Source: a virus. Taken from it: 36,795 nt of DNA. The notes beneath the pieces are model-generated. The model did not search any database, was not told the DNA's origin, and worked only from the letters and a program-made list of their open reading frames with translations. Each line of letters starts with the position of its first letter. Position 1 is the stretch's first letter. The stretch spans positions 1 to 36,795 of IMG/VR virus record IMGVR_UViG_3300045932_000238; one strand, 5' to 3'. A program made the position numbers and the translations under genes. Below are positions 15,974 to 24,653 of this stretch, piece by piece.

Positions 15974-16675
15974 ATGGCGAAGAACTTCATTCAGCCCGGC
16001 AAGACGCTCACGCTCGTCGCTCCGGCGGGTGGCGTCACGACAGGTCTCGGGTACTTCATCGGCGCCGTCTTCGTGGTCGCGCTGCAGACCGCAGCGGCCG
16101 CGGCGTCCTTCAATGGCGCCACCGAGGGCATCTGGGAGCTGCCAAAGCTGAACACGCAGGTCTGGGTCGCCGGCGAGCGCATCTTCTGGGATGTCGCCAA
16201 CGCGCGATCGACGAACGTCCCGACGGCGAACCGAGAGATCGGCGTTGCGACGGCGGATGCCGCGAATCCCTCGACCACCGGGTTCGTGCGATTGAACGGC
16301 ACGAAGACGACGTTTGTGCCTGGCGTGCCGGCCTCCTATGCGACGGCCGGTGCGCAGACCTACACGGCGGCCGACATCCTCGGTGGGACGATCGTCCGCG
16401 ATCCGAATGGCGCTGCGCGCACCGACACACTGCCGACGGCCGCCCTGCTCGTCGCGGCGATCCCTGGCGCGAAGGTGGGCGACACCGTCGACGTCCTGAT
16501 CGTCAACGGCGCCGACGCGGCCGAGACGCTCACCCTTGCCGCTGGCGCCGGTGGTGCGTTCGATGCGAATCAGACCGCGGCGTCACGGGTGATCCCGCAG
16601 CTCGCGTCGAAGCTGGTGCGCGTTCGCCTGACGAACGTGACGGCCTCGAGCGAGGCGTACGTCGTCTACGCGTAA
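15974..16675 (+). CDS. DUF2190-like capsid decoration protein with extra C-terminal domain
   Basis: 233 residues, AGAGGAG upstream. The first 110 residues match the DUF2190 style of decoration proteins: NFIQPGKTLTLVAPAGG, GYFIGAVFVVALQTAA, EGIWELPK, ERIFWDVAN. From about residue 130 a second beta-rich unit follows (TDTLPTAALLVAAIPGAKVG, TVDVLIVNGADAAETLTLA), seen in other phage head or fibre proteins. The first part probably stabilises the capsid lattice. The second may project outward. It directly follows the capsid gene. Upstream lie 61 noncoding bases with a small imperfect palindrome at the capsid stop. Confidence 0.8.
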   Translation: MAKNFIQPGKTLTLVAPAGGVTTGLGYFIGAVFVVALQTAAAAASFNGATEGIWELPKLNTQVWVAGERIFWDVANARSTNVPTANREIGVATADAANPSTTGFVRLNGTKTTFVPGVPASYATAGAQTYTAADILGGTIVRDPNGAARTDTLPTAALLVAAIPGAKVGDTVDVLIVNGADAAETLTLAAGAGGAFDANQTAASRVIPQLASKLVRVRLTNVTASSEAYVVYA

Positions 16676-16684
16676 GCGGGCGAC

Positions 16685-17005
16685 ATGAGCTGGGCCGCCT
16701 TGGCCGGCGGGCTGAACACCGCCGTGCTCGCTCACTTCGGCGAGGCGACGACCTACAGCCCAGGGGTCGGCCAGGCGGTTCAGGTACAGGGCATCTTCGA
16801 TGCGGCGTATGTCCGCGTCGACGCTGGAGAGGCGGGCGTTTCGAGCGTGGGACCGGCGGTCTGGTACCGGCTCGCGGATCTTCCCGTCGACCCCGTGGAG
16901 GACGAGCCGCAGATCGTGGTCGGCACCGTCACCTACGAGGTGCGCGAGGCGCAGAAGGACGGCCAGGGCGGCGTGCTGTTGCTGTTGCGCAAGGTCGTGA
17001 CGTAG
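16685..17005 (+). CDS. Head-tail joining protein (gpFII/attachment-like)
   Basis: 106 residues, beta-rich. Features are LNTAVLAHFGEATTYSPG near the N-terminus, VQVQGIFDAAYVRVDAG, a paired strand PQIVVGTVTYEVREAQKDGQ and the end GVLLLLRKVV, consistent with small head-completion proteins of the FII type. Its place between the decoration protein and the tail terminator supports this. It would seal the connector and bind the tail. Confidence 0.75.
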   Translation: MSWAALAGGLNTAVLAHFGEATTYSPGVGQAVQVQGIFDAAYVRVDAGEAGVSSVGPAVWYRLADLPVDPVEDEPQIVVGTVTYEVREAQKDGQGGVLLLLRKVVT

Positions 17006-17572
17006 GTGGCCACGACGCACCAGCGGACGGTGATTCGCGCAGCGTTCGTCGCGGCGCTGAAGGACACGACCAGGGCGGAGGAGCGCGTGGTATCCACGCG
17101 CATCTGGCCCTGGAAGGAGAAGGACCTCCCGGCGCTCGCCGTCTATACGCTGACCGAATCGGTCGATCCGGCCAGCCGAACGACGGCGCCGCGGGAGCTC
17201 GAGCGGAACGTCGACGTCGCCATCGAAGGGGTCGTGCAGCTCTCCGACGCCGTCGACGACGAGCTCGATGCGTTCGCCGTCGAGATTGAACGGGCCGTTG
17301 ACGCGATCCTCAGTGCCACGGCGCCCGATCAGGTGCTGTCGGACCTGCTGTTGCAGTCGACGGAGCTCGCGATCGCGACGGAGGGGGAGCAATCGGTCGG
17401 CCTCGTGCGGCTGGTCTACGACGTGCGCTATTACACGCGCGCACCGGAGGCCGACGATGTGCCGCTCGAGGACCTGAAGACGGTGGACGTGCGGTACAGC
17501 GACCTGGACGGCGGCGAGGACATCTCTCCGAACGACCAAGCGAGCGACAGATTGGACAACCTCGATGAGTGA
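17006..17572 (+). CDS. Tail terminator / minor tail protein U-like
   Basis: 188 residues, GTG start directly after the previous stop. An alpha/beta pattern resembling tail terminators is visible: RTVIRAAFVAALKDTT, DLPALAVYTLTESVD, ELERNVDVAIEGVVQLSDAV, DELDAFAVEIERAVDAIL, and VGLVRLVYDVRYYTRAP. These proteins end tail-tube growth and dock to the head. The acidic C-terminus is unusual. It overlaps the DUF2635 gene by 8 bases. Confidence 0.75.
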   Translation: MATTHQRTVIRAAFVAALKDTTRAEERVVSTRIWPWKEKDLPALAVYTLTESVDPASRTTAPRELERNVDVAIEGVVQLSDAVDDELDAFAVEIERAVDAILSATAPDQVLSDLLLQSTELAIATEGEQSVGLVRLVYDVRYYTRAPEADDVPLEDLKTVDVRYSDLDGGEDISPNDQASDRLDNLDE

Positions 17573-17744
17573 CGCAACCGATCGCATGTTCGTGAAGCCC
17601 GCGGACGGCCTCAAGGTGCGCGACCCGCACTCGCGACGACATCTGCCACCGCAGGGCGCATTTGTGCCGCGGGAGCCCTACTGGCTGCGTCGGCTCGACG
17701 ACGGCGACGTCGTCGACGCCACGCCCGACGAGACCGAGGAGTAG
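17565..17744 (+). CDS. DUF2635 family Mu-like tail protein
   Basis: 59 residues, starting inside the previous gene's end. The sequence MFVKPADGLKVRDPHSRRHL, then PPQGAFVPREPYWLRRLDDGDVV, is an excellent match in style to DUF2635. That small protein precedes the sheath gene in Mu-like phages. The function is unknown. Order and spacing (9 bases before the sheath ATG) fit the Mu tail operon. It is easily missed because it is short. Confidence 0.9.
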   Translation: MSDATDRMFVKPADGLKVRDPHSRRHLPPQGAFVPREPYWLRRLDDGDVVDATPDETEE

Positions 17745-17753
17745 TCACCAGCC

Positions 17754-19226
17754 ATGTCGATCAGCTTCAGCTCGGTGCCTTCGAATCTCCGCGTGCCGTT
17801 CGTCACGGCGGAGTTCAACAACCAGCGTGCGACGCAGGGTGCGGCGCTCCTCCCGTACCGCGTGCTCATCGTCGGTCAGAAGCTGACCGCCGGGGCGTGG
17901 GCCGCGAACTCGATTCAGAAGGCGTCGAACGTCGACCAGGTCATCGCCGGCGCCGGGCGCGGCAGCATGCTGCACCGCATGGCGTTGAAGTACTTCGAGA
18001 ACAACCGATTCACGGAGACGTGGTTCGGTGTGCTCGCGGACAGCGGCGGCGGCGCGTTCGCCACGGGGACCTTGACGGTCACGGGCCCGGCGACGGCTGC
18101 AGGGACGCTCAACATCTATCTCGGCGGCACGCTCGTGCAAGTCGCGGTGGCCAACGGCGACGCGCAGAACACCATCGCCACCAACATCAACGCGGCCATC
18201 AACGCGAACACCGATCTACCCGTCACGTCGTCGGTCTCGACCAATGTGGTCACCGTCACCTTCCGTCATCGCGGCGACGTGGGCAACAGCCTCGACATGC
18301 GCCTGAACTACCAGGACGGCGAAGCCACGCCGGCCGGGGTTGCGGTGGCGATCGTGGCACTCGCGGGCGGCACGACGAACCCTACGCTGACGACGCTCAT
18401 CACGGCGCTCGGCGACAACTGGTATCAGGTGTGGGCGCATCCCTATGTGGACGCGACGAGCCTGAGCGCGATCGAGGCGGAGCTCTCGTCTCGCTTCGGA
18501 CCGATGCGCATGATCGACGGCGTCGCGATCACCTCCGCTGCCGGCACGCAGGGCACGTTGGGCACGCTGGGTGACAGCCGCAACAGCCAGCACTCCTGCA
18601 TCGCCGCGCAGCCCGGCAAGAACCCGGTGACCCCACCGATGGAATACGCCGCGGCCGTTGCCGGCGTGGTGGCGCTGCACGCGGCGAACGACCCCGCGCG
18701 GCCCTTCCAGACTCTGGAGGTCAAGGGCGTGAAGGCGCCGGCGGAAGTCGACCGGTTCACGTTCACGGAGCGCAATCTCGAGCTCTTCGACGGCATCAGC
18801 TCCAGCAAGGTCGCGGCTGGCGGCGTCGTGCAGCTCGAGCGCCTGGTGACGACCTATCAGACCAGCAGCTCCGGCGCCGCGGACACGTCGTATCTCGACG
18901 TTACGACGATGCTGACGCTGCTCTACCTGCGGTACAGCTTCCGGACGCGGATCCTGACGAAGTTCCCCCGGCACAAGCTGGCGAACGACGGCACGCGCGT
19001 CGGCGCCGGCCAGGCCGTCATCACACCGCTACTCGGGAAAGCGGAAGCGATCGCGTGGTTCCGCGAGATGGAAGACCTCGGGCTCGTCGAGAACGGGGAT
19101 CAGTTCAAGCAGGACGTCGTCGTGGAACGCAACGCGAGCGACCCGAACAGGCTCGACTTCGTGCTGCCGCCCGACATCATCAATCAGTTCATCGTCGGCG
19201 CCGCGCGCATCGACTTCCGGCTGTAG
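17754..19226 (+). CDS. Contractile tail sheath protein (Mu gpL-like)
   Basis: 490 residues. N-terminal features typical of Mu-type sheaths are SISFSSVPSNLRVPFVTAEF and NQRATQGAALLPYRVLIVGQ. The middle Ig-like insert runs about residues 100-190 (ATGTLTVTGPATAAGTLNIY, VVTVTFRHRGDVGNSLDMRL). The C-terminal part has YLRYSFRTRILTKFPRHKLA, and the end VERNASDPNRLDFVLPPDII is a family hallmark. It polymerises around the tube and contracts on infection. Its presence makes the virus a myovirus. Confidence 0.95.
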   Translation: MSISFSSVPSNLRVPFVTAEFNNQRATQGAALLPYRVLIVGQKLTAGAWAANSIQKASNVDQVIAGAGRGSMLHRMALKYFENNRFTETWFGVLADSGGGAFATGTLTVTGPATAAGTLNIYLGGTLVQVAVANGDAQNTIATNINAAINANTDLPVTSSVSTNVVTVTFRHRGDVGNSLDMRLNYQDGEATPAGVAVAIVALAGGTTNPTLTTLITALGDNWYQVWAHPYVDATSLSAIEAELSSRFGPMRMIDGVAITSAAGTQGTLGTLGDSRNSQHSCIAAQPGKNPVTPPMEYAAAVAGVVALHAANDPARPFQTLEVKGVKAPAEVDRFTFTERNLELFDGISSSKVAAGGVVQLERLVTTYQTSSSGAADTSYLDVTTMLTLLYLRYSFRTRILTKFPRHKLANDGTRVGAGQAVITPLLGKAEAIAWFREMEDLGLVENGDQFKQDVVVERNASDPNRLDFVLPPDIINQFIVGAARIDFRL

Positions 19227-19241
19227 AGGAGCGAGGAGACC

Positions 19242-19604
19242 ATGCCTGATCAGCGCCGCGCCGGCACCATCGAGTTCCAGATCGATGGCGAGATGATGGA
19301 TGCCGTCGGCAACTTCACCTACAACCTCGGACGCCCGAAGCGCGAGGCCCTGGTCGGGGCCGACAAGGTCCATGGCTACAAGGAAATGCCGCAGCCGGCG
19401 TTCATCGAGGGCGAGATCCGCGATCGCCGCACCCTCGATCTGAAACGCATCATCGACATGGTCGACGCCACGGTCTACCTCCGCTTCGCACACGGCAAGG
19501 CGTTCGTGCTGCGAAACGCCTGGTTCGCCGGCGAGGGAACGGGCAACAGCGAGGAGGCGAATTTCCCGGTCCGGTTCGAAGGACTCAGCGGCGAGGAGGT
19601 GTAG
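19242..19604 (+). CDS. Tail tube protein (Mu gpM-like)
   Basis: 120 residues, AGGAG upstream. The pattern RAGTIEFQIDGEMMDAVGNF, TYNLGRPKREALVGADKVHG, YKEMPQPAFIEGEIRDRRTL and VRFEGLSGEEV fits the Mu-type tube family closely. It forms the inner tube through which DNA passes. It sits between sheath and chaperone genes, the invariant order. Confidence 0.95.
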   Translation: MPDQRRAGTIEFQIDGEMMDAVGNFTYNLGRPKREALVGADKVHGYKEMPQPAFIEGEIRDRRTLDLKRIIDMVDATVYLRFAHGKAFVLRNAWFAGEGTGNSEEANFPVRFEGLSGEEV

Positions 19605-19608
19605 GCGG

Positions 19609-19878
19609 GTGGAGCCGAAGACCTACACACTGAAGCATCCCGTCGACGTGGGGTCCCAGACCATCACGACGCTCACATTCAAGCGTCCTATCGGGGCCCA
19701 TGTGCGTCGGTTTCCGTTTCAGAACCCGACCGCCGGCGACCTGCTGGATATCGGCGCCAAGATGTGCGAGCAGCCGCAAGTCGTGATGGACAAGCTCGAT
19801 CTCGAAGACATCCTGGCCATCACGCAGTTGGTGGCGGATTTTTTGCCGGATGGCCTGCTGACTGGGCTCAAGCCCTAG
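19609..19878 (+). CDS. Tail assembly chaperone, short form (Mu gp41-like)
   Basis: 89 residues, GTG start. Family-like segments are TITTLTFKRPIGAHVRRFPF, GDLLDIGAKMCEQPQVVMDK and LEDILAITQLVADFL. These chaperones coat the tape measure protein during tail assembly and are not in the virion. Codons 77-79 contain a slippery T TTT TTG, ten codons before the stop, so a longer form is expected by -1 frameshifting (see the next entry). Confidence 0.88.
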   Translation: MEPKTYTLKHPVDVGSQTITTLTFKRPIGAHVRRFPFQNPTAGDLLDIGAKMCEQPQVVMDKLDLEDILAITQLVADFLPDGLLTGLKP

Positions 19879-19988
19879 CAGTCCTGGCCGCGACGTTCCA
19901 CTTTCCGCCCGATCAGCTCTGGGCGATGGACCAAGAGGATCTCGCGTTCTGGCTGACGCAAGCGGAGTGGATCAATGCCCGCCGGTAA
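19609..19988 (+). CDS. Tail assembly chaperone, -1 frameshift form
   Basis: If ribosomes slip back one base on T TTT TTG at 19839-19845, reading continues in the -1 frame from GCC at 19845. It then runs AGWPADWAQALAVLAATFHF and PPDQLWAMDQEDLAFWLTQA to a stop at 19986-19988, giving about 126 residues. The extension has the PPDQLWAM..DLAFWL pattern of Mu gp42/gpE-like chaperone tails and no good start of its own. Programmed frameshifting at this gene pair is established for many tailed phages. Here it is predicted from sequence. The extension overlaps the tape measure start. Confidence 0.85.
19839..19845 (+). promoter_or_regulatory. Slippery heptamer for -1 frameshifting
   Basis: T TTT TTG in the zero frame (X XXY YYZ). 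It is the only T6 run in the tail module, lies 33 bases before the zero-frame stop, and leads into the chaperone extension in the -1 frame. A stimulatory stem is not obvious by eye. Confidence 0.85.
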
Positions 19989-21666
19989 AAGCTATCCGCT
20001 CTCGCTCATTCTCACCGCGGTCGATCGCGTCACAGCGCCGCTGAACCGGATCACCGCGTCTCTGAATCGGGCCACGGCGCCGGTCCGGTCGGTGCAGCAA
20101 TCGTTCGGCGCTTTCAAGACAGCCGCCGGCGTCGACAAGCTGCACGACGCGATGGGCGACGTCACGAGATCGATCACGGGCATCGGCTCGGCCGCCAGCG
20201 CATCGTTTGGCAAGGTGACGGTCCTCATCGGCGCCGCCACTGCCGGAGCGTACCTGTTCAAACGTCAGTTCATCGATACGGCCGCGGAGTTCGAGTCCAT
20301 GCGCCTCCGTCTCGCTGCCGTAACGGGGGACGAGGCGCAGGGCAAGGAGGCTCTCGCATTCATCACGAACCTCTCGATGAAATCCCCATTCGCTATCGAG
20401 GCGATCACCGACGCGTTCGTGAAGCTGCGGATGAACGGGCTCGACCCGTCGGCCGGCAGCCTTCAGGCGATCGTGGATCAGGTCGCTAAGGTGGGTGGCA
20501 ACACTGAACAGATGCAAGGGATCGCGACCGCGCTCACGCAGATTCTGGGAAAGGGCCGCGTGTCGGCTGAAGAAATGAATCAGCTCGGCGAACGCGGCAT
20601 CAACGGATGGGAACTGCTCGCGCGGGCGATCAAGCGCACGCAGAAGCAGACGTTCAACACGGCGCAGCTCCGCAAGATGGCCGAGGAAGGACAGCTCGGT
20701 CGGAAGTCCGTGCTGTTGATGATCGAGCAGATGGGGAAGGAAAGTGCCGGGTCCGCAGCGACGATGTCGAAGTCGTGGAGCGGCATGGTCCAAGGCCTCC
20801 TCACACGCTGGCAGTTGTTCACCGACAAGGTCATGAACTCCGGACCGTTCGACGTCTTGAAGAAACGGTTGGCCGGCGTGCTCGAGCGTGTCGACCAGAT
20901 GGCCAAGAGCGGCGAGCTCGACAAGATCGCCGAACGGTGGGGCGCGCGCCTCGTCGCACTCTTCACGTGGATCGAAGAACGCGGCGTGCCGATGGCCGTT
21001 TCCGCCTTTCAGACCATCAGCTCGTGGCTGCAGAAGGCGGCCGACGTCGCCGGCGGGTGGGAAAACCTCCTGAAGTTCGGTCTGGCGCTCTTTGTCGCGG
21101 CACCCATCATCGCGGCGATCGGCGGAGTCGTGGCTGCGCTCGGGTCGCTCGCGCTGGCCGTCGGCGCCACACCAGTCGGCTGGTTCCTCGTCGCGCTCAT
21201 CGTGCTCGTGACTGAGCTCGCTCTCTGGGCAGTTGCGCTGATGTCGCAGTGGAAGAAAATCACCGCCTTCTACAGCGCTCTGTGGAGCGCCGTCACAGAC
21301 ATCTTCCGCGGGTTCTCCGAGTTCCTGCAAGGCGTCTTCACGCTCGACGTGCAACGAGCCATTGACGGTTTGAAGCAGTACTTCAAGGGGTTGTTCGACT
21401 TCGTTGCGCAGGGCTTCTCTGTCCTAAAGAACGTTCTCGGGTTCGTCGGCAATTCGTTCGGTGTCGGTGCCGCGGCTGGCCAGTTGATCCCAAGCGGCGC
21501 GCCGCTCGGCGCGGATCGAGCGGCCGCGGCGATCAATCCGCCTCACGAACTGCACGCCAATGTGAACTTCAGCAACATGCCGCCGGGCACCAGGGTGTCC
21601 ACGCGGATCTCGGACCGGATGACGCTGGACCTCACCCGTGGCTACTCGATGGTGGACGCACGCTGA
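19975..21666 (+). CDS. Tape measure protein
   Basis: 563 residues. N-terminal helices (DRVTAPLNRITASLNRATAP) lead to a tape measure core at about residues 95-230 (EFESMRLRLAAVTGDEAQGK, SPFAIEAITDAFVKLRMNGL, QLGERGINGWELLARAI). Residues about 363-425 hold two or three hydrophobic segments (LALFVAAPIIAAIGGVVAAL, VGWFLVALIVLVTELALWAV). The protein sets tail length. By the usual proportion of residues to length, this would be a short tail. The ATG lies within the chaperone extension. Confidence 0.92.
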   Translation: MPAGKSYPLSLILTAVDRVTAPLNRITASLNRATAPVRSVQQSFGAFKTAAGVDKLHDAMGDVTRSITGIGSAASASFGKVTVLIGAATAGAYLFKRQFIDTAAEFESMRLRLAAVTGDEAQGKEALAFITNLSMKSPFAIEAITDAFVKLRMNGLDPSAGSLQAIVDQVAKVGGNTEQMQGIATALTQILGKGRVSAEEMNQLGERGINGWELLARAIKRTQKQTFNTAQLRKMAEEGQLGRKSVLLMIEQMGKESAGSAATMSKSWSGMVQGLLTRWQLFTDKVMNSGPFDVLKKRLAGVLERVDQMAKSGELDKIAERWGARLVALFTWIEERGVPMAVSAFQTISSWLQKAADVAGGWENLLKFGLALFVAAPIIAAIGGVVAALGSLALAVGATPVGWFLVALIVLVTELALWAVALMSQWKKITAFYSALWSAVTDIFRGFSEFLQGVFTLDVQRAIDGLKQYFKGLFDFVAQGFSVLKNVLGFVGNSFGVGAAAGQLIPSGAPLGADRAAAAINPPHELHANVNFSNMPPGTRVSTRISDRMTLDLTRGYSMVDAR

Positions 21667-22940
21667 TGCCTGGGCGCGACATCGGCTCGTTCCGCGGCGC
21701 ATCGTTCGTCCTCAGTCTCGGCGAGCTCGCCGGCGGCCGCAAGGTCGTCGTTCACGACTATCCCTTTCGCAACCAGGCCTTCGCCGAGGACCTTGGGCTG
21801 CGCGGCCGTGTGCTCCGCGTCGAAGGCTACGTCGTCAGCGATCCGCGCGTTACCGACCGTGATGACTACGTTGCCGCTCGCGATGCGCTGCAGGACGCGC
21901 TCGAGCAGCCCGGGCCTGGCACGCTGGTGCACCCGTACTACGGCGCGAGGCTCGTCGTCGTCCCCCAATACAACATCCGGGAAACGATTGACGAGCTCCG
22001 GATCGCCCATTTTCAGATCGATTTTTTTGAAACCGCCGCGGACGCCTTCAGCCCCTCGATCGCGGCCGCGCCCGGCGCCCAGGTTGATGCGTCGGCCGAC
22101 GCCACGCATGCGGCTTCCCAGACCAGCCTGACGAAGAAATATCGGCTGACGATCCCGTTGTCCGGTGCCCCGGGATTGCCTGGTGCTGGCTCCACGCGAT
22201 CGCTACCGAATTTCAGCTTCAACAGCATCACCAGCCTCGTACAGAGCGCCAGTCGTTCGCTCCACAACGCACTCGCGCCATTGGCACGCACCGCGGCGCA
22301 AGCGGCCTCGCTCAAGCGCTCGATCGATTCGCTCGTGAGCGACGCCTCGAAGCTGGTTCGCGATCCGCTGTCCCTGGCGACGCGGCTGCTCGACCTGTTT
22401 CGAGACCTGACGTCATTCCCGCGCATTCCCAGCCTCGGCGTGCAGGCGTTCCTGCACGCCGCCGACTTCACGTCCGTCGACCCGCCACCGCCGGCCTCGA
22501 CCACGACCCGGCAGTACGAGCTGGTGAACTACATGGAGGTCGACGCGTTTCTCCGCCGCGGCTTTGTCACGGAGGCGGCACGCCAGCTGTCCATCGCGTC
22601 GCGCACGTCCGGCAGCTATGGCAGCTACGAGGAGGCCGTCGCGGCGCGCGACCAGGTCCTGACGGCGCTCGACGAGCTCGCCGAGCAGACCGGCGACGAC
22701 GAGATGTATGCCGCGCTGCTCGAGCTACGGGCGGACGTCGCGGCCGCAGTGCCGGCGGAATCGGCGTCGCTCCCGCGACTCGTCAGCCACACGCCGCCGG
22801 TGACGACGCCGGCGCTGGTCCTCGCCCATCGCCTATACGGGGACGTTGATCTTGCTGACGACCTAGTGGCTCGCAATCGAGTCCGGCATCCGGGGTTCGT
22901 GATCGGCGGCCGCGAGCTGCAGGTGCTCTCCCATGGCTGA
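21666..22940 (+). CDS. DNA circularisation / tail baseplate protein (Mu gpN-like)
   Basis: 424 residues. The N-terminus matches the DNA_circ_N style: GSFRGASFVLSLGELAGGRK, VVVHDYPFRNQAFAEDLG, RVEGYVVSDPRVTDRDDYVA, ALEQPGPGTLVHPYYGARLV. Mu gpN is a baseplate hub component, and the circularisation name comes from a phage paralogue. The C-terminal half is Ala/Leu-rich helix with AREQ-like segments. Its ATG overlaps the tape measure stop by one base. Confidence 0.9.
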   Translation: MPGRDIGSFRGASFVLSLGELAGGRKVVVHDYPFRNQAFAEDLGLRGRVLRVEGYVVSDPRVTDRDDYVAARDALQDALEQPGPGTLVHPYYGARLVVVPQYNIRETIDELRIAHFQIDFFETAADAFSPSIAAAPGAQVDASADATHAASQTSLTKKYRLTIPLSGAPGLPGAGSTRSLPNFSFNSITSLVQSASRSLHNALAPLARTAAQAASLKRSIDSLVSDASKLVRDPLSLATRLLDLFRDLTSFPRIPSLGVQAFLHAADFTSVDPPPPASTTTRQYELVNYMEVDAFLRRGFVTEAARQLSIASRTSGSYGSYEEAVAARDQVLTALDELAEQTGDDEMYAALLELRADVAAAVPAESASLPRLVSHTPPVTTPALVLAHRLYGDVDLADDLVARNRVRHPGFVIGGRELQVLSHG

Positions 22941-24108
22941 CGGCGCGCGTCTCCTGGTGAACGGGAAGGCCTACGGTGGCTGGACGAGCGTCCGGGTCAC
23001 GCGCGGTATCGAGGCGATCGCCGGCAGCTTCGATCTGACGGTGTCGGAACGCTGGGATGGCCAGGCCGAACCCTGGCCGATCGTCGAGGAGGATACCTGC
23101 GTCGTGACGCTCGGAGACGCGCTCGAGACGCCCGTCATCACCGGGTACGTGGATATCCGATCGCAGGGGTTCGAACCCGGAGGGCGCACGTTCAACGTCA
23201 GCGGCCGGGACAAGACCGGAGCCCTCGTCGATTGCAGCGCGGTCCTCGGCAAGTATGAGTTCAAGAAAATCGGCGTGCTCGAGTTCTGCGAGCTGCTCGC
23301 CAAGCCCTTCGAGATCGGCGTGTCGCTGCAGCCAGGCGCCGAGGACAAGGCGATCAGCACGACCGGCAAGGCCGATGGCGGAGGGACTCCGTCGGCGGTC
23401 GGCACGGCCGGAAAGTCGAGCAGCATGAAGCTCTCGAGCCCCATCGCCAGACTCGTGATCAATCCCGGCGACAGCGTCTTCGAGGTCATCGACCGCGCGT
23501 GCCGGATGGCGGGATTACTGCCCGTGTCGGACGGCGCCGGCGGCATCGTGCTGACCCGCACCGGCGGCGCCCGCGCGACGTCGGTCCTGGCGCAGGGCGA
23601 GAACATCCTCACCGCGGACGTCAACTACGACGCGACGAAACGGTATCGACGCTACATGGTGGCTGGGCAGACACCCGGCAGCGATGAGCTCGTCGGGCAG
23701 ACGGCGGCGAACGTCAGCGCACACGCGGAGGACCTGCAGGTGCGCCGGGCGTCTCGGGTGCTGCTCGTTCGACCTGACGGCGCGGTCACGCTGGAGTTTG
23801 CGAAAGCGCGCGCCGCGTGGGAAGCCAGCGTCCGTGCCGCCCGATCGGCCACGGTGACCGTGACGGTCCAAGGCTGGACGCAGCGCGACGGCTCCATGTG
23901 GCCGATCAACGCGCTCGCGCGGGTGCACATCCCGGCGCTCGGAATCACGTACACCGATCTGCTGATCACTGAGGCGACGTATTCCCTGCAGCTATCGGGC
24001 GGGACGACCACGACGCTCTCGCTGACACGCGCCGACGCGTTTCGCCCGGAGCCGACCATTGAGCCGAGTCGCAGCGAGAGCTCGGCGCCGGCGTGGCTGG
24101 GGAACTGA
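22933..24108 (+). CDS. Baseplate hub protein (Mu gpP / gp44-like)
   Basis: 391 residues. Characteristic features are ARLLVNGKAYGGWTSVRVTR, GIEAIAGSFDLTVSERW, VTLGDALETPVITGYVDI and the RYMVAGQTPGSDELVGQTA segment, with an OB-like and beta-barrel pattern as in late control D / gp44 hubs. It forms the trimeric hub that links tube and spike. A 22-residue stretch around GGGTPSAVGTAGKSSSMK is an insert of low complexity. Confidence 0.9.
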   Translation: MADGARLLVNGKAYGGWTSVRVTRGIEAIAGSFDLTVSERWDGQAEPWPIVEEDTCVVTLGDALETPVITGYVDIRSQGFEPGGRTFNVSGRDKTGALVDCSAVLGKYEFKKIGVLEFCELLAKPFEIGVSLQPGAEDKAISTTGKADGGGTPSAVGTAGKSSSMKLSSPIARLVINPGDSVFEVIDRACRMAGLLPVSDGAGGIVLTRTGGARATSVLAQGENILTADVNYDATKRYRRYMVAGQTPGSDELVGQTAANVSAHAEDLQVRRASRVLLVRPDGAVTLEFAKARAAWEASVRAARSATVTVTVQGWTQRDGSMWPINALARVHIPALGITYTDLLITEATYSLQLSGGTTTTLSLTRADAFRPEPTIEPSRSESSAPAWLGN

Positions 24109-24653
24109 CGTTGGACGCGCTGAACCGTCTGCTCGCTCCCGTGCGCCGGCGGATCGAGAACCTGGTCGCGCGCGCGGTCGTGTCGCTGGTGACAGACACG
24201 ACCAGGCTCCAAGAGGTGCAGCTCGCGATTCTGAAGGACGAGACGCGGGACGCGTGCGAGCGCTTCCAGGAGTACGGCTTCACGTCGGTACCCGCTGCGC
24301 CGACACTCGCCGGCGCCGCCGAAGCTGTCGTGCTGTTCGTGGGAGGCCTCCGCGATCACCCGCTCGTCGTGAGCGTCGACGATCGGCGGTATCGCAAGAC
24401 GGGCCTCGCCGCCGGCGAGGTCGCGCTCTACAACCACCAGGCGGTGTACCTGCTCCTCAAGACCGGCCAGGTCATCGAAGCGAACGCGCCCATCGACCTG
24501 GTGAACGGCTCGGCGTACAGGGTTGCCGGAACGCAGGTCGTGGGGCCGCAGGGCGCCGCCGTTGCCGATTCGACCGCCACTGCGGCGTCCGTCTCGACGC
24601 AGCTCAATCTCCTGCTGGCGCGCCTCCGCGCGCATGGGTTGATTGCGTCATGA
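24093..24653 (+). CDS. Baseplate spike protein (Mu gp45-like)
   Basis: 186 residues. The GTG start at 24093 overlaps the hub gene. Family-like parts are LDALNRLLAPVRRRIENLVA, VQLAILKDETRDACERFQEY, GFTSVPAAPTLAGAAEAVVL and the strand repeats in LAAGEVALYNHQAVYLLLKT. Mu gp45 is the trimeric membrane-piercing spike with an OB domain and beta-helix tip. The tip region here (residues about 140-186) is short. A TTG at 24111 is an alternative start. Confidence 0.9.
   Translation: MAGELTLDALNRLLAPVRRRIENLVARAVVSLVTDTTRLQEVQLAILKDETRDACERFQEYGFTSVPAAPTLAGAAEAVVLFVGGLRDHPLVVSVDDRRYRKTGLAAGEVALYNHQAVYLLLKTGQVIEANAPIDLVNGSAYRVAGTQVVGPQGAAVADSTATAASVSTQLNLLLARLRAHGLIAS

Noticed and set aside
19972-21354. 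460-codon minus-strand open frame opposite the tape measure gene
   Set aside because: The plus strand has tape measure motifs and membrane segments, while the minus-strand product has no domain and odd Asp/His/Arg composition.
22415-22430. Two ATTCCC units 10 bases apart in the gpN gene as a fourth repeat cluster
   Set aside because: Only two units, and they encode an ordinary FPRIP stretch, so chance is likely. It is mentioned under the repeat finding only.
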